Shown here one piece after another: positions 34,621 through 47,240 of a stretch of 64,000 bases of DNA. Both the position numbers and the translations under genes were made by a program. Position 1 is the stretch's first letter. The number at the start of each line of letters is the position of its first letter. The notes under the pieces are model-generated. The model searched no databases. It saw only the letters and a list, made by a program, of their open reading frames with translations, and had not been told where the DNA came from. The stretch covers positions 2,852,001-2,916,000 of the forward strand of contig NC_133302.1 of the NCBI RefSeq assembly GCF_005239225.2, in the 5' to 3' direction. The stretch is from Populus alba (Eukaryota; Streptophyta; Magnoliopsida; Malpighiales; Salicaceae).

Positions 34621-35400
34621 TAGAAGGAAATTGAGAAAAGTTTCTTGCAAATTATTAGCAAAGCAATAATTGTCAAAGAGCAAGCAATAATTGCTAAAAT
34701 AAATTATTGAGCTGTAATTTAGAGTAGTAATTTCGTGGTGGTTGTTGAGGAAGCATGGGTGTGTTTTGGAGTCTAGTAAAATTATATTTTTAATAGATTT
34801 TGAAATTTTTATTGTTTTAAATTATTATTATTTTTTTATTGTTCTAATATATGATATTAAAATAATTTTTTTATAAAAGTAATATTTTAATACATTTCAA
34901 AAATATTTTGAAATATAATATCTATTCCACTCTCAAATTAAATTGTATATATCTTGTTTTATAGCATCTAATAATTGTTTTTTACGACTAAAGCAGTGTA
35001 AAAACGTTGAAAGAAGGTGTAAATTAAAATCATGTTACTTCTAAGATCGAAAAATAGCATCTAATTGTATATATCCTGTTACTTTTTAATAAATTCAAAT
35101 GATGTACAGTACATCCATTAAAATCATTTTTCTTCCTGCAGAGTGCAGATCCTCTACAAAGTTTCCACAACAACTGGGTCCGCGTGTTACTGATACCAAA
35201 CTCTTCCAAGCTATTGTTGACCAATGTACAGAAAACACAAAAAAAAGAAAAAATCAAACACAGATTTTGCTTCAACTCCATTATTGTTTTTTCTTGAACC
35301 GTTCCTCTCTATGTTATTACTGTAACAATTTATTAAAGCAGTGTAAAGCATTGAAAACATGGGTATCATGAAGTGACATAAAATTTCGTGTTTGTAATAA
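34621..35400. repeat. Segmental repeat, paralogue of 39880-40330
   Basis: AAATTATTGAGCTGTAATTTAGAG, GAAGCATGGGTGTGTTTTGGAGTC and TATCTTGTTTTATAGCATCTAATA are shared with the 39.9-40.3-kb copy. 35130-35240 (GCAGATCCTCTACAAAGTTTCCACAAC...CTCTTCCAAGCTATTGTTGACCA) is shared with 41780-41900 and 49555-49660. Confidence 0.55.
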
Positions 35401-36300
35401 GAGTATATCAATAATTAGTGATATATGTCATAATTTAATTTTTATAAAAATAAAAAGTTATGTTTTTTTCAATAAATTTACTTATAGTTATCGAACCAAC
35501 CTAAAATTCACCAGACTAAAAAATAGAGTCTTGGGTTACACAGATTGATCCAAGTCAACCCAAAAAAAAATAAAATAAAAATATTTAATTTTTAATATTT
35601 CATATGAAAAAAAATTAAAGAAAACAATTCATATAAATATAGGTTATACATGTTGCATATAATAAAGTTTAAAAAATTATTTCAAAAGGTTTTTTTTATC
35701 TCATATTAAAAAGATATTATCTTATTTTTTTTTAAATTAAAGTATTTAAACCAAAAGAAATTTTTTTATTCCACATCAAAAAAAATAAAATATTCTTCCA
35801 GCATTTATATAGTGAACTTTGAAATGGGTTAGTAACCAATATAAAAAAAAGGGTCTCTAGCTTGAAAAAAACAAAACGGATCTCTGCCGGGTTTTTTTCT
35901 AGTTTTTGCATATAGCTTTAGTTCATATCACAAATTATTATTATTATTATTTTGATAGATATAACATATGATAAATGAGATTTTAATACAAGAACTATTG
36001 AGATAATACATATTTTCTCAGTTTTTTTTTTGTTTTTTTTTTTAATTTAGTTTAGAAATTTAATTTTTCTTATTTAGTATTATTAAATCTTTATAATTTT
36101 TTTCTAGTTAAAAAGGAATAGTTTTTCTATTTTATTTTTTTTTATTAAATATTATCAAGCTCTCTGGGTTTTCTATTTAAAAAATAATAATTTTTATATT
36201 TGGTTGTTTCTATATATAAACTGTAGTCATAGTCTTTGGAAACAGACTTTGATATTTTGATGATTTAATAAAGAGATTCATATAAGAGATTACATACTAT
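35401..36300. repeat. Segmental repeat, paralogue of 49800-50450
   Basis: GATATATGTCATAATTTAATTTTTATA, TATAAATATAGGTTATACATGTT, TTTATATAGTGAACTTTGAAATGGGTTAGTAACC and the start of the CCGGGTTTT block are shared with the 49.8-50.5-kb copy. No gene. Confidence 0.55.
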
Positions 36301-37760
36301 GCTTAGAGTTTTCTCAAGCCCTTTTTAGAGAACGAATATTATTTCTTGCAAATTATTAGCAATGCAATAATTATAATTATAAAAGATAAAAAGAAAACAC
36401 GTACAGGGAAAAAAAAAAGCAAGGAAATTTCTCAAGCTCGTATTGACAAATATTGAGCTGGAATTTACGTATTGGTAATTTCATGGTAGGTGCATATTGA
36501 CAAAATTATTGAGGTCGCTACAGATAATTAAAAAAAGATTTTGCTTCAACACACCTTTCTATCAATGGTCATATGTCTTGAGACTCATATGTATCAGGTT
36601 AGCTGGAGAGGAAACCAAGGATATTGTCCTCATGGTTGTTTACTTTTGCTACTTTTAATTTCTCTCTCAATATTGGGAGTTTGAAAAATTTTATGACAAT
36701 AAACACTGCACACTTGGAATGTCTTTTCCAAGGAGGCGAAGGGATCTTTCAACAATAAGAGAAATGAGAACAATAACAGGGCAAACCGCTGCCATAACGC
36801 ATGTGGGAGTGTACTCTAATGTAAGGATGGCAACGTATAAAATGAAGGAAGAGTTAATTTATTTTACTTTTTAATGGAAATAATTATTTTATTTTTGATT
36901 TGTTTTTATTTGATGGTTTTTTTTGTTAGCAGTATCAAGCTCTGTTCATCATAAAATTTTAACTATATTTTATTCAATATATTTTAAGGTCTCTTGTAAA
37001 ATTTCAGTTCAATCTGATGGTTGGATTGAAAATTACACTTAATAACATAAAATTAGTTAAATTGTAATTTTTTTATCAAATTTTTAAATTTTTCAAAATA
37101 TTCTGAAATTTTAATCCATGTTAAAACATTATATTAGAATGGCTCCACGTAAATTTTAAATTTTTTTAATAACTCAATTAAGAATTACAATTTTTTATAT
37201 ATAAAATTAATTAAAAAATATTAATAAAATCTTAATCTAGATTATAGCGCACCCAAGCCTTTAACATGTCTCCGACCTTACACTGAGGTCGTCCCTCATC
37301 CTGCATAATGCTGTTATGTTAATGTATTACTCCTGCTGCTGCTGGTATTCTTCAAATCTTCTTTTCTTGAATTGGCTTAGCTTGGATGCATACAAACAAT
37401 GAGATGGGATCAGTGGAAGATCTGCAGACTAAACTTTATGTTTAAGAAAAATTATCTTTTAAAAATTATTTTTAATATTAATATATTAAAATGATTTAAA
37501 AATATTTAAAAATATTATTTTTATTGTTGTTGTTGTTATTTTTAGCATAGTCTCCATCATGCTTAAACTAAATCAAAACCTACTCAGCGATGAGGAGGTT
37601 TTCGGGCTACCAAATTTAGAAACGGAAAGATAAAACTTTATTTATTTATTTTGGTTCTTAAAAACATGACTTGACTGTCAATTTCTTTTTGAAAACAAAA
37701 ACCAGTTTTTATTTTTATTTTTTATATTAACATATTAAAATCATTAAAAAAAAGTAGAGA
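36301..37760. repeat. Segmental repeat, paralogue of 51650-52536 plus 54583-54780
   Basis: Shares AGTTTGAAAAATTTTATGACAATAAA, ATTGGCTTAGCTTGGATGCATACAA, GAGATGGGATCAG.GGAAGATCTGCAG and TTTTCGGGCTACCAAATTTAG with the right-hand copy. Around 37592-37606 this copy has GATGAGGAGGTTTTCGG, the unoccupied equivalent of the site of the 52.5-kb solo LTR. Confidence 0.65.
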
Positions 37761-37894
37761 AAAAGAGAGAGTACCCGCTTGTCCTCTCTTTCTCACTCAT
37801 ACTGATTGAAAATAAAAAAGGGCGTTTGCTTTTTTACATCGATCGAGGAAGCCATGTAAAGAAGGGAAAGGTAACAGTTTATTAAAGCGAAGAC

Positions 37895-39150
37895 TGCTTC
37901 TCTCTAAAAACATTCAGACAATCATGAAAGACTCTTGGGCTAACGCAGTGCGAACACTAACTTTTATTTGTTTCTTTTTGCCAAAGCCATTACATCTAAG
38001 TTATTGTTTCTTTTCTGAAAAGTAGTTTTCGGAAATCATTTTCCAAAGTTTCCTGTGTTTGTTTGTCATTAGAAAAGTTGGTCAACGGAAAATAATTTCC
38101 GGTCAGCGGAAAACACTTTCTAGTCAACGGAAAACACTTTCCGGTCAACGGAAAACACTTTCCAGTCAATTTTAGTAAAAAAAAAAAAATTGACTTGGTT
38201 TTCAGGAAAGTGTTTTCCTTTTAGCTGTGTTTGTTTTCCGGAAAGTGGTTTCCGGGAAAGCACTTTCCAAACTTTCTTGTGTTTGTTTGCCAGTAGGAAA
38301 GTTGGTCAATGGAAAACACTTTCCAGTAAAAGGAAAATTTGGTTTGGTTTTCAGGAAAGTGTTTTCTTGAAAAATTTGAGGGGAAAACACTTTCCGGAAG
38401 TTGTGAAAGATTTAGAAATGTCATTATTTGCTGATTATATCAAATTTGATCCTCAAACTTTTAATTTCTATATATATTTTGTTTTGAATATTTATTTTTC
38501 AATTTCATCTCTTAAAATTTTATTTTTATATTAACTTTAGTCCTTATTTTTATAATTGCTATTTGCTTTTTTCTTATCATTTTTTTATTGAAATTTTTAT
38601 TTATCAAATTTGATCCTCATTCTTTTGATTGTTACTTATTTTATTTGAAATAATTTATGAAATGTTGATTATTATTATTTTAATTTCTTCATTTTTCATT
38701 TTTTTTTTAATTTTTTAGATTTGATCCCTATTATTTTGATTATTATTTGTTTTATTTGAGATAATTTATGAAATTATATATTTTTTTTCAATTTCATTCT
38801 CATTCAACTTTCTAATTTGTAAGATTTGTTCCTCATTATTTTAATAAACTTGAGAAAAATAAAATATTAATAAGTTATTTTCTAGCTCATTTTCCATGAC
38901 ATAACCAAACACTGGAAAGTGTTTTCCAGTTTATTTTTCATAACACTACCAAACATCGGAAAATACTTTCTCGGAATTCACTTTCCCCGGAATTCACTTT
39001 CTAAAAAAAATTCACTTTCCTACAAACAAACGGAGCCTAAGATAGAAAGTGGCATAAAGCTCTCACAGTAGTTCCCTCTTTCACGCTCAGTGGAGAATGG
39101 GAAAGTGGATAGTTCCCACTCTCCACTCGTAAAGGACTCAAGCATTCTAA
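37895..39150. repeat. Duplicated segment carrying the Harbinger-like element, left copy
   Basis: Matches 45990-47240 not only over the element (38000-39037) but also over flanks: AAAAACATTCAGAC, AAGACTCTTGGGCTAA.GCAGTGCGAACACT on the left and GATAGAAAGTGG...AAAGGACT.AAGCATTCTAAAC on the right. So the two copies come from duplication of a larger block. Confidence 0.7.
38000..39037. mobile_element. PIF/Harbinger-like nonautonomous DNA element, copy 1
   Basis: Terminal inverted repeats related to GGCTCCGTTTGTTTG (right end reads CAAACAAACGGAGCC); the left end is mutated here (GTTATTGTTTC) but intact in the second copy. Flanked by TAA at 37997-37999 and 39038-39040, the 3-bp duplication of the PIF/Harbinger group. 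38080-38168 holds about four 21-bp units of the type GGTCAACGGAAAACACTTTCC. No transposase; the ORFs at 38190-38534 (plus) and 38202-38424 (minus) read the repeated GGAAAGTGTTTTCC words. Confidence 0.65.
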
Positions 39151-39640
39151 ACAGTAAACATGGTTTTTTTTATTATTTTTTTTTAAGATGAGGAATTTTA
39201 TCAAACACCTGATACGCGCCTCTTAAAAATTAAAAGCAGGATAAAGGGATTTCGCGGGCGGCAGAACTTACCTTAATAGCAACTTGGTGGCTGCCGAAGC
39301 TTAGCTGCAGGCAATGAGCATGAGATTAAATAATTAACCTGTGGCAACCATGAAAGGCTCTTGGGCTAAAGCAGTTATCACTAAACTTTTTTTTTTTTTC
39401 ACATAACCGTATAAGTGTAAAAATTATAAAATTTAAACTCGTCTCATTCAGGAGTTCAACTTATCAAACTAATTTCTATTTTCGAGTTACTATCATCTAA
39501 TTTATTATTACTATGTATATCAGGAAAAAAAAATATTTTTTATAATTTACATTACATGTTTTTTTTAATAAAATCAAAAGATGTACCGTCCAAAACTATG
39601 ATATGTTTAAAGGTAATTGAAAAACCTCAATTTATTTATT
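39150..39640. other. Noncoding stretch
   Basis: AT-rich; 39355-39380 repeats AGGCTCTTGGGCTAAAGCAG from the flank of the preceding block. No gene. Confidence 0.35.
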
Positions 39641-39650
39641 TTTATACTAG

Positions 39651-39800
39651 AAAATAAGCCATTATTCATATTGATTATGAAGAATAAATATTGATTATTA
39701 ATAATAAATTTTGTATAATTTGCCCAGAATTTTCTTATTTTCGCTAATTAATCCCAGAACGAGGTTCCAAGAAAAGCCTCAACAAACCTTATTTTTTGTT
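39651..39800. repeat. Dispersed repeat R1, copy 7
   Basis: AAAATAAGCCATTATTCATATTGATTATG through GAACGAGGTTCCAAGAAAAGCC. Confidence 0.6.
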
Positions 39801-39879
39801 ATTTTGAATAATGGCTTAAGTTAACAAAATTACTTGTAGGTAATTTCGTGGTAGGCACAGAAGTGACTTAAAAATTTCC

Positions 39880-40330
39880 ATGATAAAAAGAAAATAAAAG
39901 AAAATTAAGTTTCTTGCAAATTATTAGCAAAGCAATAACTGTCAAAGAGCAAGCAATAATTGCTAAAATAAATTATTAAGCTGTAATTTAGAGTGGTAAT
40001 TTCGTGGTGGTTGCTGAGGGAGCATGGGTGTGTTTTGGAGTCCAGTAAAATTATATTTTTAAAAGATTATGAAATTTTTTATTGTTTTAAATTATTATTA
40101 CTATTTATTGTTCTAATATATGATATTAAAATTATTTTTTTAAAAAAAAAAGTAATATTTAATATATTTCAAAAATATTTTGAAATATAATATCTATTAC
40201 ACTCTCAAATTAAATTGTATATATCTTGTTTTATAGCATCTAATATTTTATTTTATTTTATTTTTGACGATTAAAGCAGTGTAAAACGTTGAAAACAGGT
40301 ATATATTGATTGATATAAAAGTTTTCGAAA
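39880..40330. repeat. Paralogue of 34600-35010
   Basis: Nearly the same order of words as at 34.6 kb (ATGATAAAAAGAAAATA, GCAAAGCAATAA.TGTCAAAGAGC, GGAGCATGGGTGTGTTTTGG). Confidence 0.6.
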
Positions 40331-40417
40331 CAATTTGAAAAGATATGTTAAAAAAGAGAAGAAAATGAAAGAGTAATAAAGTAGAGAATTTGATAGAATT
40401 TTTCTAGTCAAAATTCT

Positions 40418-40420
<3 letters not shown>

Positions 40421-40452
<32 letters not shown>
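40421..40452. repeat. (TA)16 microsatellite
   Basis: Uninterrupted TA run of 32 bases. Confidence 0.95.
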
Positions 40453-40456
<4 letters not shown>

Positions 40457-40539
40457 TGGGATTTGATACGTTCGTGCTGTTTTTAGTATCTAACAATTGG
40501 CATAAAGTTTCGTGCATGAAGGGGTAATAAAAAAGAAAA

Positions 40540-40650
40540 AGAAAATTTCTAATTGTATTCTTTATATAGGAGAGAGAGAAAGGATATGCTTTCTATTCAT
40601 TTGCAGGAGAGAGCACCACGAATTTCGAGTCAAGGCAAGTAAGATGTAGT
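40540..40650 (-). repeat. Stray TNL leader segment
   Basis: TTGTATTCTTTATATAGGAGAG, AAGGATATGCTTTCTATTCATTTGCAGGAG and CGAATTTCGAGTC match the first intron of TNL-A (9700-9790) and the upstream flank of TNL-C (62030-62095). No TNL coding sequence follows, so this may mark a deleted gene. Confidence 0.55.
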
Positions 40651-41200
40651 AAAAGTTAGAAAAAATTTTATTTATTTATTTATGATATTATCACATTAAA
40701 ATAATTAAAAAATATAAAACTATATTTTTAAACAAATAAAATTTAAAATTTAATAAAAAAATGGGTTGCCAAACCCATATAATATTTATAAGTTTTTTTT
40801 TTTTAAATATCAAACATACTATTAAAATAAAGTTTATTTATGCTATTTATGTTAGTAAATACTTAGCAAATCGGTCAATCAAAATACAAAACAAACTAAA
40901 ATCAATTCTTTTTATTTTTTGGATTATTCACTTGATTTTACTAGTTATTTTTTTATTTATTTTAATATATTTATTTAGCTATTATATAAATAGTTGATGC
41001 TTTTATTTTTTAAAACAATTTTAAAAATAATTGATTTTTTTCTTAGAATTTAAAATTATAATTTTAAATATTTAAAAACTCTAATTCTTTAACTTTCTTG
41101 CAAATACATTGCAAGTAAATCGGTCTATCATAATTTTTCAAATTATATACAGTATAAAGTACTAGGAAATTTCTTTTGTGAATTAATAGAAATTTTGAGT
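40651..41200. other. AT-rich noncoding DNA
   Basis: Low-complexity A/T sequence, no gene. Confidence 0.4.
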
Positions 41201-42060
41201 CGACCTTTATTTGGACCAATCAAATAATACATTCAAATTAAATCAGCCAGGTCAGGACCCAAAACAGTCCGTGCATTAACAATTCATTCAAAAGAGTTGT
41301 ACAATATTTTTATTATTTGTTTTAGGAGAGACTCTTCAACAATATAAAAAATGATATATTAAAACCTCAATTTATTTCAAAATATACGATCCCATCATAT
41401 TATGTTGTGTGGAATTTTTCTTGTTACATTTGTTTTTTTTTGTTGTTTTTCAGTTTTAAGCATGTAAACTCAGTTCATGTGACAAATTAAGAGTTTAATA
41501 TAAGAATTTTTAGGATAATAAATATTTTTTTCTGTTATTTTTATTTAGTTTAGAAATTTTATTTATTTCTATTCAATATTATTAAAATTTTATATTTTTT
41601 TTCTACTGGAAAAGAATAATTTTTCTATTTTATTTTTTTATTCAATATCATGAGGTTTTTCTACCTAAAAAGTAATAATTTTTCTATATAGTTGTTTTTA
41701 TTTTAAAAATAATAGTTTTTTCTATTCAGAGAAAGAATTCTCTCTTGCAAATTATTAGCAATGCAATCATTTTTCTTCCTCTGCAAAGTTTCCACAGCAA
41801 CTGGGTCCACGCGTTAACATTATTGAGGTCGAAAAGGTAACTGGTATTATTTTTCTTCCTCTGCTATCAAAGTCTTCCAAGCTATTGTTGATCAATGTGC
41901 CAAAAACACAACAGAAAATCAAGCAAAGATTTTGATTCCCCTCCATTATTCTTCTCTTTTGAACCATTCTTCTATCTGTGCTATTATTGTAACAATTTAT
42001 TAAAGCAGTGTAAGACGTTGAAAACATGGGTATCGTGAAGTGACATGAAAAAAATCAGAA
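41201..42060. repeat. TNL 5'-flank repeat, copy 4, fused to the GTTTCCACA segment
   Basis: AATCAAATAATACATTCAAAT and CAGTCCGTGCATTAACAATTCATTC resemble copies 1-3. 41780-41900 (GCAAAGTTTCCACAGCAACTGGGTCCACGCGTTAAC and CAAGCTATTGTTGATCAATGTGCC) recurs at 35150 and 49560. Confidence 0.55.
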
Positions 42061-43021
42061 AAAATAATAAAAAAAATATATAGTTAGTATTGAAATTACA
42101 CCAATAATTAAATATTATACATAAAAATTAAGTTTGAGAGTTTTTAGATCATAATTTAAGGTTGAATAGATAAAACAGAAGCTTAAATTAGTTTAGTTTG
42201 GCTGCAATTAGAAAATAGAAGTTCAAGAATGAGTTTGAAATGAATAACCAATTTAAAAACTCAATTAGAGATTTAATTGAAAAATAAAATTGAAATTGCA
42301 ATTTATTTGGTTTAAAAATGAACATTGAAAGAATTAATGACAAATAAAAAAAATTAAGAAATTAAAGGTCATATTGTAATTCAGTCAATATTAAATTAAA
42401 AGAAATTAAAGTAAAAGAGTTGAAAATTGATCAAAATAAAAGAATTAAAAGTTAAAGATCGAAATTGCTTGGAAATTTCGAGCAGCAAATACTTAGTAAG
42501 TCAATCAATGCAAGTCAGTCCAGCGACAATAATTTTTAAATTCATGTATATGAGAAAGCACCATGAAATTTCCTTTATAATTTACTAGAAATTCTAAGTG
42601 AAATATCCAGTCAATGCAGTTGTATTTTTTTTGTTATACAGTATTATTAAATCTTTATAATTTTGTTTGTACTTAAAAAGGAATTGTTTTCATTTTTATT
42701 TTTTTATTAAATATTATCAAGTTCTTCTGATTTTTCTATTTAAAAATTAATAATTTTTTTATTTAATTGTTTCTATATATAAACTATAATTTTAAAACGC
42801 ACGTGTCGACCATTTTTCTCTTTGTGCTATTATTGTAACAATTTATTAAAGCAATGAAGACTACTTTTTTCTAAAAACATTCAGACTTCTTCCTGTCAAT
42901 CAATCAAAGGCAACCATGAAAGACTCGTGGGCTAAAACAGTATCAATATTAATTTTTAAATTTTTTTAAAAAAATTTAAAATACAAAAACAAACCATTAC
43001 TAAAGCATTCTAACCTTATTG

Positions 43022-43059
<38 letters not shown>

Positions 43060-43210
43060 AAAATAAATATTTTTTTTATAATTTACATGATGTACCTAAA
43101 ACATGATATGTTTACAAATAATTAAAAAATCTCAATTTAATTATTTTTTATATACAATCCTATCAATAATTGTGTAATCATTCTTTTATCAATTTTATTT
43201 CAAACATAAT
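42061..43210. other. Noncoding, repeat-derived
   Basis: 42230-42470 is related to 12700-12900 and 13500-13680. 43023-43055 is a (TA)n run. No gene. Confidence 0.4.
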
Positions 43211-43223
43211 TTATACTAGAAAA

Positions 43224-43470
43224 TAAATCATTATTCAATATTGATGATCTATAATAAATATCGATGATTAATAATAAATTTTATATCATTTGCACAGAAT
43301 TTTCTTATTCTTGCTAATGAATCCCAGAGCGAGGTTCCAAGAACTTAAAGCAAGATTTTGTATAATTTGCCCAGGATTTTCTATAATTGAATTTAATTCA
43401 CAAAAAAATGCTCATTTTTCTTGCAAATTATTAGCAATGCAATAATCATAAGTATAAAAGGTAAAAGGTA
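43224..43470. repeat. Dispersed repeat R1, copy 8
   Basis: AAAATAAATCATTATTCAATATTG through AATCATAAGTATAAAAGGTAAAAGG; close to copy 1 (both have the CAAGAACTTAAAGCA word). Confidence 0.6.
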
Positions 43471-43819
43471 ACAGTACGTAGAGGGAAAAAAGGCAAGGAA
43501 ATTTCTCTAGCGTGTAGTACTGGTAAATATTGAGGAAGGAATTAGGTGGCAACAACTGGTGGCTCCACGCGTTAAAAAAAGTAAGGACAGAGAGAGAGGA
43601 CCCCTTGTCGGCTTGTCCTCTCTTTCTTTCTCACTCATACTGATTGAAAATTAAAATGGGGTGTTTGCTTTTCTCAGGGAAAGAAGGGAAAGGGCACAAG
43701 AAAGCTGCGGGTTGTTTCCTTTTGCTTTTTATTTTTATTTTTATTTTTATTTCTCTCTCTATATTAAAAGTTTGAAAAACTTTATGACAAGAAAGGAAAT
43801 GTCTTTTTGCGTTCCTAAT

Positions 43820-44340
43820 TGCAGCACTCTAAAATTTAATTAAAGGACTTACTTTTTTAAATTATACGAAAATTAATCCATGAATATTATTTTTTTAATA
43901 ATAAAAGGAGAAAAAATAGATACATTTGTTTCAAATCCTAGCCCAGATTTTGCTAAAATTCGATTGAGAACTGGTGCCTAAAATTGAGAACTGGCTCTAG
44001 CAAGCTGAGTTTAAGCCTGACCTGTACCACTTGTGCTCAATTATTGTCCTTTTTGGGTAATTTAGAGGGCCAAGGGTTCAAAGACAAAATACTGCTTGAC
44101 ATAAAATATAGTGGTTGCAAGCCCCGTACAATTTGCTGTGGCCAGAATATTTGAGGGACTCTACCATACGGTTTACAAGGTAACTAAACACATTTAAATA
44201 CATAATAGAATTAATTTTAAATTTAAATGATAAAAATAAAACTTGATAATATCTTAAAAAAATTTATCTACAACCAGTGACTAAACTATAATTGATAATA
44301 GAATTAATGCTGGATGGAAGAGCTAATTATTCTTGATAAA
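43820..44340. repeat. Segmental repeat, paralogue of 20641-21360
   Basis: Shorter version of the 20.6-kb segment; lacks the stretch around 20740-20830 and the CGTAGATCACCAAGCT word. Confidence 0.6.
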
Positions 44341-45674
44341 TAAGTTCCCACTATCATATTTAGTAAATGCAACAAACACGTGATACACACCAAAGTACGC
44401 ACCTTGAAAGAAATAACAATTCATCTCTTGATCTGTTCTTCCATTTACCAGCCCCACAAACACCAAAGTACCAATCCTTTGGATTTTATCATGAAAAATT
44501 GAATTGTTTCAATGTTTGTGGAGACCTCACTTTTCTAACAATTCATCAAGCATTAATAAATGAAAAATTGCGGTGTTTCAATGTTTCATGCATGCTAAGG
44601 ATAATAAAAAAAAGGAGATTAGTGATGATTTTAATTATCTAATAATTACACTAAACCTTCTCTGTTTCAACTTTTACCTTGATTTTGACTTGGTTTCTTC
44701 CAATAACCGACTATCCCAACTATATTATTTCACTCTTGATATGTTAAAAAATTGATTTGCATCTTTATTGGATCCTAGGATACATTGTTTTTAGGTTGGA
44801 TTCTCAATTGTATTAAGATGCTTGGCATTGTTAATTTCTAAATTGGATTAGGAGACCCATTTAGATGAACCTAATTGCGACTAGATTCTAGTCTTCAAAT
44901 TAATTTTATCTAATTCTAAATCTTTCAACTTCAAATTAATTTTATCTAATTTTGAATCCTTCATGAAAGTTGTAGCTTTATACATGTAGATGAATTTAGG
45001 TTTTTGAATCGCCTGATTTGATTTTGATTTCTAGTATGAAAGCAGCAAATCATGTCTCGAGAAGGATTTTACCCCGAGTTTGCAGAACTAAATAGAAAAA
45101 AAAAAGGTGAAATAAGGGAGTTAATTACAAATGAAATTAGAAGAAATTTTTTCGGATTGGATGGAATTGAAGAACGGGGTTTGGATCAGACAATAAAAAT
45201 CTCCCACACTAAATTACGTGGTTGTTTCTTTACTTACCGTTGCCTTATATTTTAGCAACAAACATCACTGTCCTTCAATTATACATTGATTCACATTGCT
45301 TTTCCCTTCTCCAGCTAAGGAAATAAGAGAACGTCGTTTTGAAACAACCCCATCTTAATTAATTAGTATGGTACTGTTTTTAGAAGAGCACCCCCTTCTG
45401 CATTTCGATTCCTTCCCTCATCTGCAGCTGTTTCTGCTGGTTTTTTATTCTCTCATCCTTACGCCCAGTTTTCAGCTGCACATCATGGTTTTATCTTCAG
45501 AAACGGTTTTGTACGTACACAACGCTAGCTGTGAAAGAAGACAAAGGGAGGAGCCTCGCCATCATCTGATGGCTATGATTTTCTCCCTTAACACAGATGG
45601 CTAGGATGAGGGGGCATGAGAGTACAGCCTCCAAGTTGTTGCTTGACTATATAAACAAGCTGTTAAGTGAAGAG
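44341..45674. other. Noncoding stretch with several short ORFs, none recognised
   Basis: ORFs at 44367-44642, 45052-45255 and 45368-45604 show no known motif. The stretch ends in a run of 24 A residues (45675-45698) after TATATAAACAAGCTGTTAAG, which could be the tail of an old retroposed transcript. Confidence 0.3.
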
Positions 45675-45714
45675 AAAAAAAAAAAAAAAAAAAAAAAGAG
45701 ATTGGTTTCGTCAC

Positions 45715-45960
45715 TTTCGTGCATGCTAGGGGTAATAAAAAAAATAAGAAAATGAACAAAGGAGATCAGTGATGATTTCAATCATCTGATAATTACACAA
45801 AGCCTTCTCTTTTATTGAAAATAAAATAAAATTCGGTGGCCAAAAACGAAAATAGGTAAAGACCAAAGAACCCCTGGCCTCATGGCTTAATTTTTTCCCA
45901 CTTAAAAATAAATTCGTAATTTTATTATAGCAAAGTATAATTAATTGTGTCTAGTACTCG
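45715..45960. repeat. Paralogue of 51310-51545
   Basis: AAATGAACAAAGGAGAT.AG, TTCGGTGGCCAAAA, GAAAATAGGTAAAGACCAAAG and AACCCCTGGCCTCATGGCTTAA are shared. Noncoding. Confidence 0.65.
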
Positions 45961-45989
45961 GGATTTGGAGTTTTTGTTAATGACTGATT

Positions 45990-47240
45990 CTTTTTAAAAA
46001 CATTCAGACTTCTTCTTGTCAATCAATTCAAGGCAACCATGTAAAAGACTCTTGGGCTGAAGCAGTGCGAACACTTACTTTATTTGTTTCTTTTTGCCAA
46101 AGCTATTACGTCTAAGGCCTTGTTTGTTTCCCGGAAAGTAGTTTCTGGAAAACTATTTTCCAAACTTTCCTGTGTTTGTTTGTCATTAGGAAAGTTGGTC
46201 AGCGGAAAACAATTTCCGGTCAGCGGAAAACACTTTCTAGTCAACGGAAAACACTTTCCGGTCAACGGAAAATACTTTCCAGTCAATTTTAGTCAAAAAA
46301 AAAAATTAACTTAGTTTTCAGGAAAGTATATTCCTTTTCTGTGTTTGTTTTCCGGAAAGTGGTATCCGGGAAAGCACTTCCCAAACTTTCTTGTGTTTGT
46401 TTGCTAGTAGGAAAGTTGATCAATGGAAAACACTTTCCAGTAAAAGGAAAATTTGGCTTGGTTTTCAGGAAAGTGTTTTCCTGAAAAATTTGAGGGGAAA
46501 ACACTTTCCGGAAGTTGTGAAAAATTTAGAAATGTCATTATTTGCTGATTATATCAAATTTGATCCTCAAACTTTTGATTGCTATATATATTTTGTTTTG
46601 AATATTTATTTTTCAATTTCATCTCTTAAAATTTTATTTTTATATTAACTTTGGTCCTTATTTTTATAATTGCTATTTGCTTTTTTCTTATCATTTTTTT
46701 ATTGAAATTTTTTATTTATCAAATTTGATCCTCATTCTTTTGATTGTTACTTATTTTATTTGAAATAATTTATGAAATGTTGATTATTATTATTTTAATT
46801 TCTTCATTTTTCATTGTTTTTTAATTTTTTAGATTTGATCCCTATTATTTTGATTATTATTTGTTTTATTTGAGATCATTTATGAAATTATATTTTTTTT
46901 TTCAATTTCATTCTCATTCAACTTTTTAATTTGTAAGATTTGTTCCTCATTATTTTAATAAACTTGAGAAAAAATAAAATATTAATAAGTTATTTTCCAG
47001 CTTATTTTCCATGACATAACCAAACACTGGAAAGTGTTTTCCAGTTCATTTTTCATAACACTACCAAACATCGAAAAATACTTTCCAGGAATTCATTTTC
47101 TCCGGAATTCACTTTCCAAAAAGAATTCACTTTCATGCAAACAAACGGAGCCTAAAATAGAAAGTGGATATTTCCCGCTTTCACACTGAGTGGAAAGTGC
47201 TCGGAAAGGACTAAAGCATTCTAAACATCTTAATTATATT
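45990..47240. repeat. Duplicated segment carrying the Harbinger-like element, right copy
   Basis: Right-hand partner of 37895-39150, with shared flanks on both sides. The right flank is shortened here (47160-47215) relative to 39045-39110. Confidence 0.7.
46116..47152. mobile_element. PIF/Harbinger-like nonautonomous DNA element, copy 2
   Basis: Starts GGCCTTGTTTGTTTCC and ends CAAACAAACGGAGCC, flanked by TAA at 46113-46115 and 47153-47155. 46196-46285 holds the 21-bp GGTCAACGGAAAACACTTTCC units. Its better-kept left terminus defines the inverted repeat. Confidence 0.7.

Noticed and set aside
38190..38534. Cys/Phe-rich ORFs in both Harbinger-like elements
   Set aside because: They translate the repeated GGAAAGTG/CACTTTCC words; not a transposase.
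45052..45255. 67-codon ORF with charged residues
   Set aside because: No recognisable family, no supporting splice or neighbour evidence; listed only as part of a noncoding stretch.
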